DNA of 64,000 nucleotides. Origin: Oscillospiraceae bacterium (lineage in GTDB: Bacteria > Bacillota > Clostridia > Oscillospirales > Ruminococcaceae). The position numbers were made by a program, and so were the translations under genes. Of this stretch, positions 26,779 through 35,686 are shown in pieces (the stretch's first letter is position 1; the number at the start of each line of letters is the position of its first letter). The notes below the pieces were generated by a model. It was not told the DNA's origin, searched no databases, and saw nothing but the letters and a program-made list of their open reading frames with translations. The stretch is taken from positions 42,890 through 106,889 of the forward strand of contig JAUNSK010000012.1 of the NCBI GenBank assembly GCA_030539275.1. Direction: 5' to 3'.

Positions 26779-27830
26779 TGAATTTTGATTTTTACCGCGG
26801 GAAGACAGTGCTTGTAACCGGTCATAGCGGATTCAAGGGCGGCTGGATGTGCAAACTGCTGGCTATACATGGTGCAAAGGTTGTCGGATACTCACTTGAT
26901 CCTCCGACGACACCCAGTCTGTTTGATATTGCATCAATTGCTGTCAGTACAGAATCCATCACCGGAGATGTGCGTGATCTTGAAAAGCTTAAACAGACTA
27001 TGGACAGATACAAGCCTGAAATAGTAATTCACATGGCAGCTCAGCCTATCGTTCGTGAAAGTTATATAAATCCCGTTTATACCTATGAAACAAATGTAAT
27101 GGGAACAGTAAATGTTTGTGAAGCAGTACGTCTGTGTGACAGTGTAAGATCATTTATCAATGTTACTACTGACAAGGTCTATAAAAATAATGAATGGGTA
27201 TGGGGATACAGAGAAAATGATGCTCTCGACGGATATGATCCGTACTCTAATTCAAAAAGCTGTTCAGAATTAGTGACCGGATCTTATAAGAGATCATTTT
27301 TCAGCACCAGGGATATTTCTGTATCTACCTGTCGTGCAGGAAATGTCATTGGCGGAGGGGATTTTGCAGCAGACAGAATTATTCCTGACTGTTTCAGAGC
27401 TATGCAGGATACAGGCATAATCAAAGTCAGAAATCCTGATTCTGTTCGTCCGTTTCAGCATGTTCTGGAGCCTGTGAGTGCCTATCTTATGCTTGCACAG
27501 GCACAGTATGACAATAAATCAGCTGAAGGCTGCTATAACATAGGTCCGGATGACATTGACTGTATCTGTACAGGAAAACTCACAGATATTTTCTGCTCTT
27601 TCTGGTCAGACAATGCTTCCAGGGTAAGAAGCTTTGAAAACAACGCGCCTCATGAAGCGAACTTTCTGAAGCTTGACTGCTCAAAAATAAAAAAAGTCCT
27701 TGACTGGGAACCACGCTGGCATATTGAGCAGGCAGTTGAGAAGACAGTTGAATGGTACAAGTCATATATTGACGGATCTGATATAAATAAACTGATGGAA
27801 AAACAAATCAATGAATACATAAAGGGGTAG
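26778..27830 (+). CDS. rfbG: CDP-glucose 4,6-dehydratase
   Basis: 350 residues from the ATG at 26778; TGGAGGA lies upstream, inside the end of rfbF. Extended SDR: TGHSGFKGGWMCKLL (TGxxGxxG NAD loop), HMAAQPIVRESY, the catalytic Thr in NVTTDKVYKNNEW, and YDPYSNSKSCSEL with the Tyr-x-x-x-Lys pair. Converts CDP-glucose to CDP-4-keto-6-deoxyglucose. Forms one transcription and translation unit with rfbF and rfbH. Confidence 0.92.
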   Translation: MNFDFYRGKTVLVTGHSGFKGGWMCKLLAIHGAKVVGYSLDPPTTPSLFDIASIAVSTESITGDVRDLEKLKQTMDRYKPEIVIHMAAQPIVRESYINPVYTYETNVMGTVNVCEAVRLCDSVRSFINVTTDKVYKNNEWVWGYRENDALDGYDPYSNSKSCSELVTGSYKRSFFSTRDISVSTCRAGNVIGGGDFAADRIIPDCFRAMQDTGIIKVRNPDSVRPFQHVLEPVSAYLMLAQAQYDNKSAEGCYNIGPDDIDCICTGKLTDIFCSFWSDNASRVRSFENNAPHEANFLKLDCSKIKKVLDWEPRWHIEQAVEKTVEWYKSYIDGSDINKLMEKQINEYIKG

Positions 27831-27834
27831 ATAT

Positions 27835-29181
27835 ATGTTTGATAATATGACTGAACAGCAGGCAAGAGAGCAGATACTTGGTATGGTAAAGAGTTACTGC
27901 GATAAATATCATGCTCCGAAGGAATACACGAAAGGCAGCAGGATTCCGTACGCATCAAGAATATATGACTCTGATGAAATGACAAATCTCGTTGACAGCT
28001 CACTGGAATTCTGGCTTACATCCGGAAGATACACAGATGAGTTTGAAAAGAAATTATCTGAGTTTCTTGGTGTAAAATACTGTTCGCTGGTAAATTCAGG
28101 TTCTTCAGCAAATCTGGCAGCATTTATGGCTCTTACGTCTCCGCTTCTGGGAGAAAGGGCAGTAAAGCGTAATGACGAGATAATTACTGTTGCAGCCGGA
28201 TTTCCTACAACAGTAACACCAATGATCCAGTTTGGTGCTGTTCCGGTATTTGTTGATGTAACAATACCTCAGTACAACATAGATGTCAGTATGCTGGAAA
28301 AGGCATATACATCAAAAACCAAGGCCGTAATGCTTGCACATACACTTGGAAATCCGTTTGATATTGCAAAGGTCAGAGAATTCTGCACCAGTCATAATCT
28401 ATGGCTTGTAGAGGACAACTGTGATGCCCTTGGGTCAAAGTACATTATTGACGGCAAAGAGTACTTTACAGGTACTGTCGGAGATATAGGAACTTCAAGT
28501 TTTTATCCTCCTCATCATATGACAATGGGTGAGGGCGGTGCTGTATATACAAATGATCCGCTGCTTGCAAAGATAGTACGATCTTTTCGTGACTGGGGAC
28601 GTGACTGTGTCTGCAGGTCAGGCTGTGATAATATGTGCGGTCACAGGTTTGACAGGCAGTACGGTGATCTTCCTCTTGGATATGATCATAAGTATGTTTA
28701 TTCGCATTTCGGCTACAACCTGAAGGCCACTGATATGCAGGCTGCTATAGGATGTGCACAGCTTGGAAAGCTTCCTTTATTCGTGGAAAAAAGGAAAGAG
28801 AATTTCAGGCTCTTGAAAAATATTCTTATGAGTGAGCAGGACAGACTGATCCTTCCTGAAAGCTGCGAAAACTCTGATCCCAGCTGGTTTGGTTTTCTTC
28901 TCACATGCAGGGAAGGTGTCAGCCGAAATAAACTGGTAAGCTACATAGAAAGCAAAGGTATACAGACAAGAATGCTGTTTGCAGGCAATCTTACAAAACA
29001 TCCCTGCTTTGATGAAATGAGAGCGACAGGTACAGGCTACAGGATCGTGGGCAGCCTTGAAAATACAGACCGTATCATGAATGATTCATTCTGGGTAGGA
29101 GTTTATCCGGGAATGACACAGCAGATCATTGAGACTATCGGACAGGTCATAAAAGAGGCACTTAATGACTGTTGTGAATAA
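27835..29181 (+). CDS. rfbH: CDP-4-keto-6-deoxyglucose 3-dehydrase (E1)
   Basis: 448 residues. DegT/DnrJ/EryC1 fold but with His228 in SFYPPHHMTMGEGG at the place of the usual pyridoxamine-phosphate-binding Lys, the mark of the E1 dehydrase. The [2Fe-2S] ligands are visible as Cys196 (EDNCDALG) and Cys258, Cys260 and Cys268 in CVCRSGCDNMC. It removes the 3-hydroxyl group and needs a separate ferredoxin-type reductase (E3, AscD/RfbI), which is not encoded in this window. Four bases separate it from rfbG. Confidence 0.92.
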   Translation: MFDNMTEQQAREQILGMVKSYCDKYHAPKEYTKGSRIPYASRIYDSDEMTNLVDSSLEFWLTSGRYTDEFEKKLSEFLGVKYCSLVNSGSSANLAAFMALTSPLLGERAVKRNDEIITVAAGFPTTVTPMIQFGAVPVFVDVTIPQYNIDVSMLEKAYTSKTKAVMLAHTLGNPFDIAKVREFCTSHNLWLVEDNCDALGSKYIIDGKEYFTGTVGDIGTSSFYPPHHMTMGEGGAVYTNDPLLAKIVRSFRDWGRDCVCRSGCDNMCGHRFDRQYGDLPLGYDHKYVYSHFGYNLKATDMQAAIGCAQLGKLPLFVEKRKENFRLLKNILMSEQDRLILPESCENSDPSWFGFLLTCREGVSRNKLVSYIESKGIQTRMLFAGNLTKHPCFDEMRATGTGYRIVGSLENTDRIMNDSFWVGVYPGMTQQIIETIGQVIKEALNDCCE

Positions 29182-29641
29182 ACTATGGAATCTTTTTGAG
29201 CGGATATTAAAAAGTACGGTCAGTTTGCTGCTTAAAATTCCGGGGAAGGAACTATCAGATTCACAGTGGCAGAATTTTATGCAGTTCGTAAAGTTCTGCC
29301 TTGTCGGCGTATCAAACACAGCGATTTCCCTGGGAGTATATTATATATTTGTTGCTGTAAACAGCAGTCTTTATATGATCGGAAATGCAGCCGGTTTTGT
29401 TGTAAGTGTGCTCAACTCGTACATTCTCAACAGCAGATTTGTTTTCAAAAAACAGGATGAAAAGGGTAAGACACTGGTAAAAACCTTCGCAGCTTACGGG
29501 ACAAATCTGATCATCGGAACTCTGATGCTTTATCTGCTGGTTGATATCATCGGCATTTCAGAGTTTATTGCTCCTCTGATCAATCTGCTGATAACTGTTC
29601 CGCTCAACTATATACTCAATAAAAAATGGGTTATGAAATAG
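29165..29641 (+). CDS. GtrA-family membrane protein (probable lipid-linked sugar flippase)
   Basis: 158 residues, starting inside the end of rfbH (17-base overlap). The GtrA fold is clear: FVKFCLVGVSNTAISLGVYY as first helix, then NAAGFVVSVLNSYILNSRFVF and a last NYILNKKWVM, four helices in all. GtrA proteins act with a GtrB glycosyltransferase, encoded next, to move an undecaprenyl-phosphate-linked sugar across the membrane. Here the sugar is presumably made by this operon. Confidence 0.85.
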   Translation: MTVVNKLWNLFERILKSTVSLLLKIPGKELSDSQWQNFMQFVKFCLVGVSNTAISLGVYYIFVAVNSSLYMIGNAAGFVVSVLNSYILNSRFVFKKQDEKGKTLVKTFAAYGTNLIIGTLMLYLLVDIIGISEFIAPLINLLITVPLNYILNKKWVMK

Positions 29642-29672
29642 GACGTAAATTATTGAAAGGATAATAAATATA

Positions 29673-30620
29673 ATGAAGAAGATTTCCGTTCTTATCCCGT
29701 GTTATAATGAAGAAGAAAATGTTGAAGAGTTAAGCAGGGAGATAAAAGAGCAGTTTGAAAAATATCTTTCTGAGTATGATTATGAGATCATCTTTATAGA
29801 TAACTATTCAACTGATTCAACAAGGGTCAAGCTTATCAGGCTTTGCAGTGAAGATAAAAGGATCAAGGCCATATTCAACGCCAGAAATTTTGGTCAGTTC
29901 AATTCTCCTTACTACGGGATGCTTCAGACCACGGGGGACTGTACGATAACGATGTGTGCTGATTTTCAGGATCCGGTTGATCTGATCCCGCGACTTGTTC
30001 ATGAATGGGAACAGGGATATAAAATTGTCTGTTCTATAAAGACAAAAAGTAAGGAAAACCCACTGATCAGATCAATGAGAACATGTTACTACAAACTAAT
30101 TAAAAAAATGTCAAATATAGATCAGATAGAGCAATTTACAGGAACAGGACTTTATGACAAGGACTTTATTGATGTGCTCAGAGGACTTAATGATCCGACT
30201 CCTTTTCTTCGTGGTATAGTTGCTGAACTTGGATTCAGACGCAAGGATATTCCATATGAGCAGCAGAAACGACGCGCAGGAAAAACCAGCAACAACTGGT
30301 ATAAGCTTTACGATGCGGCAATGCTCAGCTTTACTTCCTATACAAAAGTCGGTATGAGGATATGTACTATCGCAGGCTTTTTTATGTCAATGATAAGTAT
30401 TCTCGTAGCGGTGATCTATCTTATTCTTAAACTGGTAAACTGGTATAGTTTTGCAATGGGTGATGCACCTATCCTTATAGGCATTTTTCTTCTGGGCGGA
30501 ATACAGTTGTTCTTTATAGGTTTTCTGGGTGAATATATGATGAGCATTAACCAGAGGGTTATGAACAGACCGCTGGTTATAGAGGAACGCAGGATTAATT
30601 TTGATGAAAATGAAAAATAA
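29673..30620 (+). CDS. GtrB-like polyprenyl-phosphate glycosyltransferase (GT2)
   Basis: 315 residues. GT-A domain at 1-225: VLIPCYNEEENVEEL, FIDNYSTDST, ARNFGQFNSPYYGML, and FQDPVDL in place of the usual DLQDP motif. Two C-terminal membrane helices (about 230-255 and 265-290). This is the DPM1/GtrB/ArnC class, which transfers a sugar from a nucleotide carrier to polyprenyl phosphate on the inner face. With GtrA it makes a lipid-linked donor. Preceded by GAAAGGA and 31 bases after GtrA. Confidence 0.87.
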   Translation: MKKISVLIPCYNEEENVEELSREIKEQFEKYLSEYDYEIIFIDNYSTDSTRVKLIRLCSEDKRIKAIFNARNFGQFNSPYYGMLQTTGDCTITMCADFQDPVDLIPRLVHEWEQGYKIVCSIKTKSKENPLIRSMRTCYYKLIKKMSNIDQIEQFTGTGLYDKDFIDVLRGLNDPTPFLRGIVAELGFRRKDIPYEQQKRRAGKTSNNWYKLYDAAMLSFTSYTKVGMRICTIAGFFMSMISILVAVIYLILKLVNWYSFAMGDAPILIGIFLLGGIQLFFIGFLGEYMMSINQRVMNRPLVIEERRINFDENEK

Positions 30621-31557
30621 TAAAACAGCAGTAATTACAGGTGCAACAGGAATGCTTGCCCTTGCTCTGATGAGAAGACTCATTTCAGAAGGGTATTACA
30701 TATATGCGGTGGCCAGACCTGATTCACCGCGCATCGCAGATATTCCTGAATCTGATATGATAACAACAGTAAAATGCGATATGCATAATTATAAAAACCT
30801 GAGCAGTATGATAAATTCATGCTGCGATATATTTTTCCACTTTGCATGGGAAGGTACTTCAGGAAATGCCAGAAATGATATGGCACTTCAGACACGAAAT
30901 ATCAGGGCGTCAGCAGAAGCAGTCAGTGCGGCTGCTGAGCTTGGATGTCAGGTATTTTTGGGAGCAGGATCTCAGGCTGAATACGGAAGAAAAGAATGTG
31001 CTGTGACACCGGACATGCCTGCATTTCCTGAGAACGGCTATGGAATGGCTAAGCTCTGTGCAGGACAGATGACACGGCTGATGTGTAAGGAGAAAGGAAT
31101 AAAGCACATATGGTGCCGTATTTTCAGTGTTTACGGACCATACGACGGAAATCAGACCATGATAATGTCGTCAGTCAGAAAGCTTATTGACGGCGGGACA
31201 CCGTGTTTCACTCCGGCGGAACAGATGTGGGATTATCTTTATTGTGATGATGCTGCCGCTGCTTTGTATCTTGCGGCTGTTAAAGGCAGGGATGGTCATG
31301 TCTACTGTGTCGGAAGCGGAGAAGTCCGGATGCTCAGGGATTACATAACAGAGTTAAGAGACAGGACAGATCCGGCTGCACAAATAGAAATCGGGGCCGT
31401 CCCTTACAGCGAAAATCAGGTTATGTATTTATGTGCTGATATAACTTCTCTTAAAGAAGATACAGGTTTTATACCGCAGTACAGTTTTTCGCGAGGCATA
31501 TCAGCTACAATAGAATGGTATAAACTCAGACTAAACGGCGGAGGTACAGATAAATGA
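30604..31557 (+). CDS. NAD-dependent epimerase/reductase of the dideoxyhexose pathway
   Basis: 317 residues from the ATG at 30604 (AGGA nine bases upstream), overlapping the GT2 gene by 17 bases. Extended SDR with TAVITGATGMLALALMRRL (TGxxGxLA), FLGAGSQAEYG with Ser, and YGMAKLCAGQM with Tyr-x-x-x-Lys. In this setting it may reduce the 4-keto group, as RfbJ/RfbS do for abequose and paratose or YerF does for yersiniose; which stereo-outcome applies cannot be told from sequence. Confidence 0.8.
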   Translation: MKMKNNKTAVITGATGMLALALMRRLISEGYYIYAVARPDSPRIADIPESDMITTVKCDMHNYKNLSSMINSCCDIFFHFAWEGTSGNARNDMALQTRNIRASAEAVSAAAELGCQVFLGAGSQAEYGRKECAVTPDMPAFPENGYGMAKLCAGQMTRLMCKEKGIKHIWCRIFSVYGPYDGNQTMIMSSVRKLIDGGTPCFTPAEQMWDYLYCDDAAAALYLAAVKGRDGHVYCVGSGEVRMLRDYITELRDRTDPAAQIEIGAVPYSENQVMYLCADITSLKEDTGFIPQYSFSRGISATIEWYKLRLNGGGTDK

Positions 31558-33164
31558 AAAAAATAATGCTTCTGGACTGTACATTGCGTGACGGAGGGTA
31601 TGTGAATGACTGGAATTTTGGTCACAATAATCTGGTAAGCATATTTGAACGGCTCGCAGAAGCTATGGTTGATATAATTGAAATAGGTTTTCTGGATGAA
31701 CGGAGAAATTTTGACCCCAACAGGAGTATTATGCCTGATACCGACTGTGTAAGTAAGATTTACGGACGTCTGGACAGGAAAAATTCAATGGTCGTAGGTA
31801 TGATCGACTACGGTACATGCAGTCTGAGTAATATAAGACCCTGTGAAGACAGCTATCTCGACGGCATCAGAGTAATATTTAAAAAGCACCTTAGAAAACC
31901 GGCTCTTGAATTTTGTGCAGAGCTGAAAAAACTCGGTTACAAGGTTTTTGCTCAGCTTGTAAGTGTTACAAGCTATACAGACGAGGAGATTCTTGATCTT
32001 ATTTCTATTGCAAATGAAGTTAAGCCATATGCTGTGTCTATGGTCGATACATACGGACTTATGCATCAGAATAATCTTAACCACTATTTCAGGCTGCTTG
32101 ATGAAAATCTATGCCCTCAGATAAATCTCGGATATCATGCACACAACAATTTTCAGATGGGTTATGCTAACTGTATTGCAATGCTTGCAAACAGTACCAA
32201 GAGAAATATTATAGTTGACGGATCGCTTTACGGAATGGGCAAAAGTGCGGGAAATGCGCCGGTTGAGCTTATCGCCATGCACATAAATCATTCCTATGGC
32301 CACAGGTATCATATAAGTCAGCTTCTTGAAGCAATTGATTCAAATATATCACAGTTTTACACAAGTGCTACCTGGGGATATAACATGTTTTATTATCTTG
32401 CTGCTTCAAATGACTGTCATCCTAATTATGTTTCCTATCTTACAGAAAAAAGGACGCTGTCAGTTAAAAGTGTAAATGAGCTGCTCGGACGGCTTGAAGG
32501 GGAGAAAAAACTGCTTTTTGATAAGAAATATATAGAGCTGCTGTATCTTCAGTATCTTGACAATGAAGTGAACGATACTCAGACAGTATCTGAACTAGAA
32601 GCAATTCTTTCAGGCAGGCCTTTGATGATAATCGGACCGGGAAGCTCGGTCAGGAGTGAAAAAGCTGCGGTAGACAAATATATTTCAGCTAACTCTCCTG
32701 TAATCATTTCAATAAATTATATACCTGATAATATAAGACCGGACTATGTTTTTGTCAGTAATTCAAAAAGATATGTACAGATGGCAACTGAACTTGCAAA
32801 TTCGCAGTTTACAATAATTGCAACATCAAATGTTACAAGCTATAAAGGAAGCTTCGATTATATAGTCAATGTCAGTCCGCTTCTGGATCTTGATGCTGAG
32901 ATAATCGATAATTCTCTTACAATGCTTCTGAGGCTTCTGATAAAAACAAATATCAAAGATGCAGCACTTGCAGGATTTGACGGTTATTCAAAAGTTGTAG
33001 AAAACTATGCTCATCCTGTAATGGAGTATTCTTTTGCAAAGGAAAAAGCTGATTATCTTAATAAATATACAACTGATTTTATAGGCAGCATCAAAGATAA
33101 AATGACATTAAGCTTTGTTACAAAATCAAGATATGCATGTGGAGGAAGCTATGAGCAGGTATAA
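31554..33164 (+). CDS. HMGL-type (4-hydroxy-2-oxovalerate aldolase-like) protein fused to a C-terminal Rossmann-like domain
   Basis: 536 residues. Residues 1-300 are a TIM-barrel aldolase of the HMG-CoA lyase/DmpG family: LLDCTLRDGGYVNDW with Arg12-Asp13, SMVDTYGLM, and the metal-binding pair in LGYHAHNNFQMG, then DGSLYGMGKSAGNAP. Residues about 350-500 form a second domain starting MIIGPGSSVRSEKAAV, with SINYIPDNIRPDYVFVSN, resembling the DUF115/MptE-like or MAF-type fold seen in glycan loci. Free-standing DmpG works with an acetaldehyde dehydrogenase; none is here. Instead a thiamine-diphosphate enzyme follows two genes later, so the aldolase may supply or use a 2-keto acid for sugar branching. 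Overlaps the SDR gene by four bases. Confidence 0.75.
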   Translation: MKKIMLLDCTLRDGGYVNDWNFGHNNLVSIFERLAEAMVDIIEIGFLDERRNFDPNRSIMPDTDCVSKIYGRLDRKNSMVVGMIDYGTCSLSNIRPCEDSYLDGIRVIFKKHLRKPALEFCAELKKLGYKVFAQLVSVTSYTDEEILDLISIANEVKPYAVSMVDTYGLMHQNNLNHYFRLLDENLCPQINLGYHAHNNFQMGYANCIAMLANSTKRNIIVDGSLYGMGKSAGNAPVELIAMHINHSYGHRYHISQLLEAIDSNISQFYTSATWGYNMFYYLAASNDCHPNYVSYLTEKRTLSVKSVNELLGRLEGEKKLLFDKKYIELLYLQYLDNEVNDTQTVSELEAILSGRPLMIIGPGSSVRSEKAAVDKYISANSPVIISINYIPDNIRPDYVFVSNSKRYVQMATELANSQFTIIATSNVTSYKGSFDYIVNVSPLLDLDAEIIDNSLTMLLRLLIKTNIKDAALAGFDGYSKVVENYAHPVMEYSFAKEKADYLNKYTTDFIGSIKDKMTLSFVTKSRYACGGSYEQV

Positions 33165-33804
33165 GCTGGCGGTATTTGATGTTGACGGGACTCTTCTTGA
33201 CACAACGCAGGGGGTTCTGGCATCGGTCAGATATACAATAGACCATTTCGGATTTAAAATGCCCGATAATGAGAGACTTAAAAAATTTATCGGTCCACCT
33301 ATACAGGACTCTTTTGCTGATCTGTATGACCTGAAAGGAGATATTCTTCAGGATATAGCTACAGTGTTCCGCAATCGTTATAAGAGTTCAGATCTGCTTA
33401 AGGCAAAACCGTATGACGGAATATATGATGTAATGGATAAGCTGCGTCAGGAAAATGTCATCTGTGCGATCGCAACTTATAAAAGAGAGGACTATGCAGT
33501 TGAGCTGCTTGATCATTTCGGATTTAACAGATATTCTGATATTATATACGGCGCAGATCACGAGAACAAACTGAAAAAAAGTGATATAATAAAAAAATGC
33601 CTGAAATCAGCGCAGATAGAAGACTATCGTGAGGCTGTGATGATCGGTGATACAATGAATGATGCTGTCGGAGCCGGCAAGCTCGGAATGGATTTTATAG
33701 CCGTAACTTACGGGTTCGGATTTAAAACCGCCAGTGAACTTGACAAAACCGGGAAAATAGGATATACGGACAGTACAGACGGGATACTAGCTCTTATCCT
33801 GTAA
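33151..33804 (+). CDS. HAD-superfamily phosphatase
   Basis: 217 residues from the ATG at 33151 (GGAGG upstream); a longer frame from 33115 is less likely. HAD motifs: FDVDGTLLDT with nucleophile Asp10 and acid Asp12, IATYKRED in motif II, Lys in NKLKKSDI, and IGDTMNDAVGAG in motif IV. C1-type cap; closest in style to phosphoglycolate phosphatase or sugar-phosphate phosphatases. Overlaps the aldolase gene by 14 bases and so is tightly coupled to it; it may dephosphorylate an aldol product or sugar intermediate. Confidence 0.8.
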   Translation: MSRYKLAVFDVDGTLLDTTQGVLASVRYTIDHFGFKMPDNERLKKFIGPPIQDSFADLYDLKGDILQDIATVFRNRYKSSDLLKAKPYDGIYDVMDKLRQENVICAIATYKREDYAVELLDHFGFNRYSDIIYGADHENKLKKSDIIKKCLKSAQIEDYREAVMIGDTMNDAVGAGKLGMDFIAVTYGFGFKTASELDKTGKIGYTDSTDGILALIL

Positions 33805-33821
33805 ATCAATCAACAAATCAG

Positions 33822-33862
33822 AAGGAGGTCATATTTCTTTAAGGAAATATGTATATCAAATG
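33822..33862 (+). promoter_or_regulatory. Ribosome binding site separated from its ATG by a perfect hairpin
   Basis: AAGGAGGT (33822-33829) is followed by CATATTTC-tttaag-GAAATATG (33830-33851), then eight bases, then the ATG at 33860. Taken linearly the spacing is 30 bases, too long; with the hairpin folded the Shine-Dalgarno lies eight bases from the ATG. Confidence 0.6.
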
Positions 33863-35686
33863 AAAATTAAAGTTTCGGATTATATAGCTGATTTTTTAGT
33901 CAACAAAGGTATTAAGGACTGCTTTATGGTTACAGGCGGCGGAGCCATGCATCTTGATGATTCACTCGGTCATAAAGAAGGACTGCATTGTATCTTTAAT
34001 CATCACGAACAGGGCAGCTCCATTGCTGCTGAAGCATATGCAAGACTTACAGGGAACATTGCCGCAGTATGCGTTACAAGCGGTCCCGGAGGAACAAATG
34101 CTATTACAGGTGTTATGGGCGGATGGCTTGATTCAATTCCTATGTTTGTTATTTCAGGTCAGGTCAAACGTGAGACAACAACATGGTCATGCTCCGGGCT
34201 TGGACTCAGGCAGCTTGGTGATCAGGAATTTGACATAGTTAATTCTGTTTCCAATATGACAAAATATGCTGTTATGGTCACAGAACCGGAAAAAATAGCA
34301 TACCATCTTGAAAAAGCATATTATCTTGCACTTGAGGGACGAAAAGGCCCTGTATGGCTGGATATCCCGCTTGACGTTCAGGGTGCTAAGGTGGAAGAGG
34401 ATGATCTTGTACATTTCACACCTGAGACTCAGATAAGCGTTACCCAGGATTTTACGGCTCACAATGCAGCGGAGATACTCGAGAAGATAAAGTCTGCAGA
34501 TTCTCCTCTTATCCTAGCCGGTACAGGTATAAGGCTTGGAGGTGCTCATCAGAAGTTCCTGGATCTTGTCAGAAAACTTGATATTCCTGTTGTTACAGCC
34601 TGGAATGCGAATGATACACTGGCTTATGATGATCCATGCTTTTGCGGAATGCCGGGTACAGTGGGAACACGTTCAGGCAATTTTGCAGTGCGCGGTTGTG
34701 ATGTGATACTAAGTCTCGGCTGCCGCCTTAACATCAGAATGATAGGTTATAATCATTTTGATTTTGCAAAAGACGCATATAAGATAATTGTGGACATAGA
34801 TGAGAGAGAACTCAGAAAGCCTACTATAAGACCTGATATGGCTGTAAATGCAGATGTAGATGATGTTATTTCAGAGCTTTTGAAATGCGAGTACAGTCGC
34901 CCTTTGAAGCATGACAAATGGCTCTCATGGTGCAGACAGCTAAAAGACAGATTTCCTGCAGCATTGCCTGAGTATGCACATGCAGACAAGCTCAATCCAT
35001 ATACATTTATTGATCTGCTCTCAGATAAACTTGACAATAGGGATAAGATCATTTGCGGTAACGGAAGTGCATGCGTAATTACATTTCAGGCACTGAAAAT
35101 CAAACAGGGTCAGCGTATGTTCACAAACTCAGGCTGTGCAGCAATGGGATACGGACTTCCCGCAGCTCTGGGTGCTGCTGCGGCAGACGGCAAAAACAGA
35201 ACAATATGTATTGACGGAGACGGTAGCATCATGATGAATATACAGGAACTTGCTGCGATTGCTTACAACAAGCTTGACATTAAGATCATACTTATCAACA
35301 ACAACGGATACCATTCTATCAGACAGACTCAGAAAAATCTGTTCAAGCCTCCTTTTGTCGGTATCGACAGTGACAGCGGAGTAAGTTTTCCTGACTTTGA
35401 TCTTCTTGCCAAGGCTTTTGGTCTTAAGTATTTTGTTATAGAAAATGAGAATATGGCAGAAAGTGTTCTGGATGATGCACTTAACTGTGACGGTGCATGC
35501 ATATGTGAGGTGATCGTAGATCCGAAACAGAACTTTGCTCCGAAATCATCATCAAAGGTCCTGCCGGACGGAAAGATCGTGTCTGCATCACTTGACGATA
35601 TGGCACCGTTCCTAGACAGGGATGAGTATAGCGCGATACATTTTGAGCCTGAGAGCGGACAGTCTGACAAGGAGAAATGCCGATGA
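33860..35686 (+). CDS. Thiamine-diphosphate enzyme, acetolactate synthase-like (YerE-type candidate)
   Basis: 608 residues. Catalytic Glu50 in FNHHEQGSSIAAEAYAR; the three domains of the AHAS/POX fold; ThDP-Mg site GDGSIMMNIQ ... NNNGY. The family spans acetolactate synthase, pyruvate oxidase, benzoylformate decarboxylase and YerE, the flavoprotein that adds a two-carbon unit from pyruvate to CDP-3,6-dideoxy-4-ketohexose in yersiniose synthesis. Its place in a CDP-dideoxyhexose operon makes a YerE-like role more likely than branched-chain amino acid synthesis; no ilvN small subunit is next to it. Translation seems to depend on the hairpin-shortened binding site just upstream. Confidence 0.8.
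   Translation: MKIKVSDYIADFLVNKGIKDCFMVTGGGAMHLDDSLGHKEGLHCIFNHHEQGSSIAAEAYARLTGNIAAVCVTSGPGGTNAITGVMGGWLDSIPMFVISGQVKRETTTWSCSGLGLRQLGDQEFDIVNSVSNMTKYAVMVTEPEKIAYHLEKAYYLALEGRKGPVWLDIPLDVQGAKVEEDDLVHFTPETQISVTQDFTAHNAAEILEKIKSADSPLILAGTGIRLGGAHQKFLDLVRKLDIPVVTAWNANDTLAYDDPCFCGMPGTVGTRSGNFAVRGCDVILSLGCRLNIRMIGYNHFDFAKDAYKIIVDIDERELRKPTIRPDMAVNADVDDVISELLKCEYSRPLKHDKWLSWCRQLKDRFPAALPEYAHADKLNPYTFIDLLSDKLDNRDKIICGNGSACVITFQALKIKQGQRMFTNSGCAAMGYGLPAALGAAAADGKNRTICIDGDGSIMMNIQELAAIAYNKLDIKIILINNNGYHSIRQTQKNLFKPPFVGIDSDSGVSFPDFDLLAKAFGLKYFVIENENMAESVLDDALNCDGACICEVIVDPKQNFAPKSSSKVLPDGKIVSASLDDMAPFLDRDEYSAIHFEPESGQSDKEKCR

Noticed and set aside
33860-35686. Call as ilvB (acetolactate synthase for valine/leucine)
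   Set aside because: No ilvN, ilvC or ilvD nearby and the gene sits inside a nucleotide-sugar operon.
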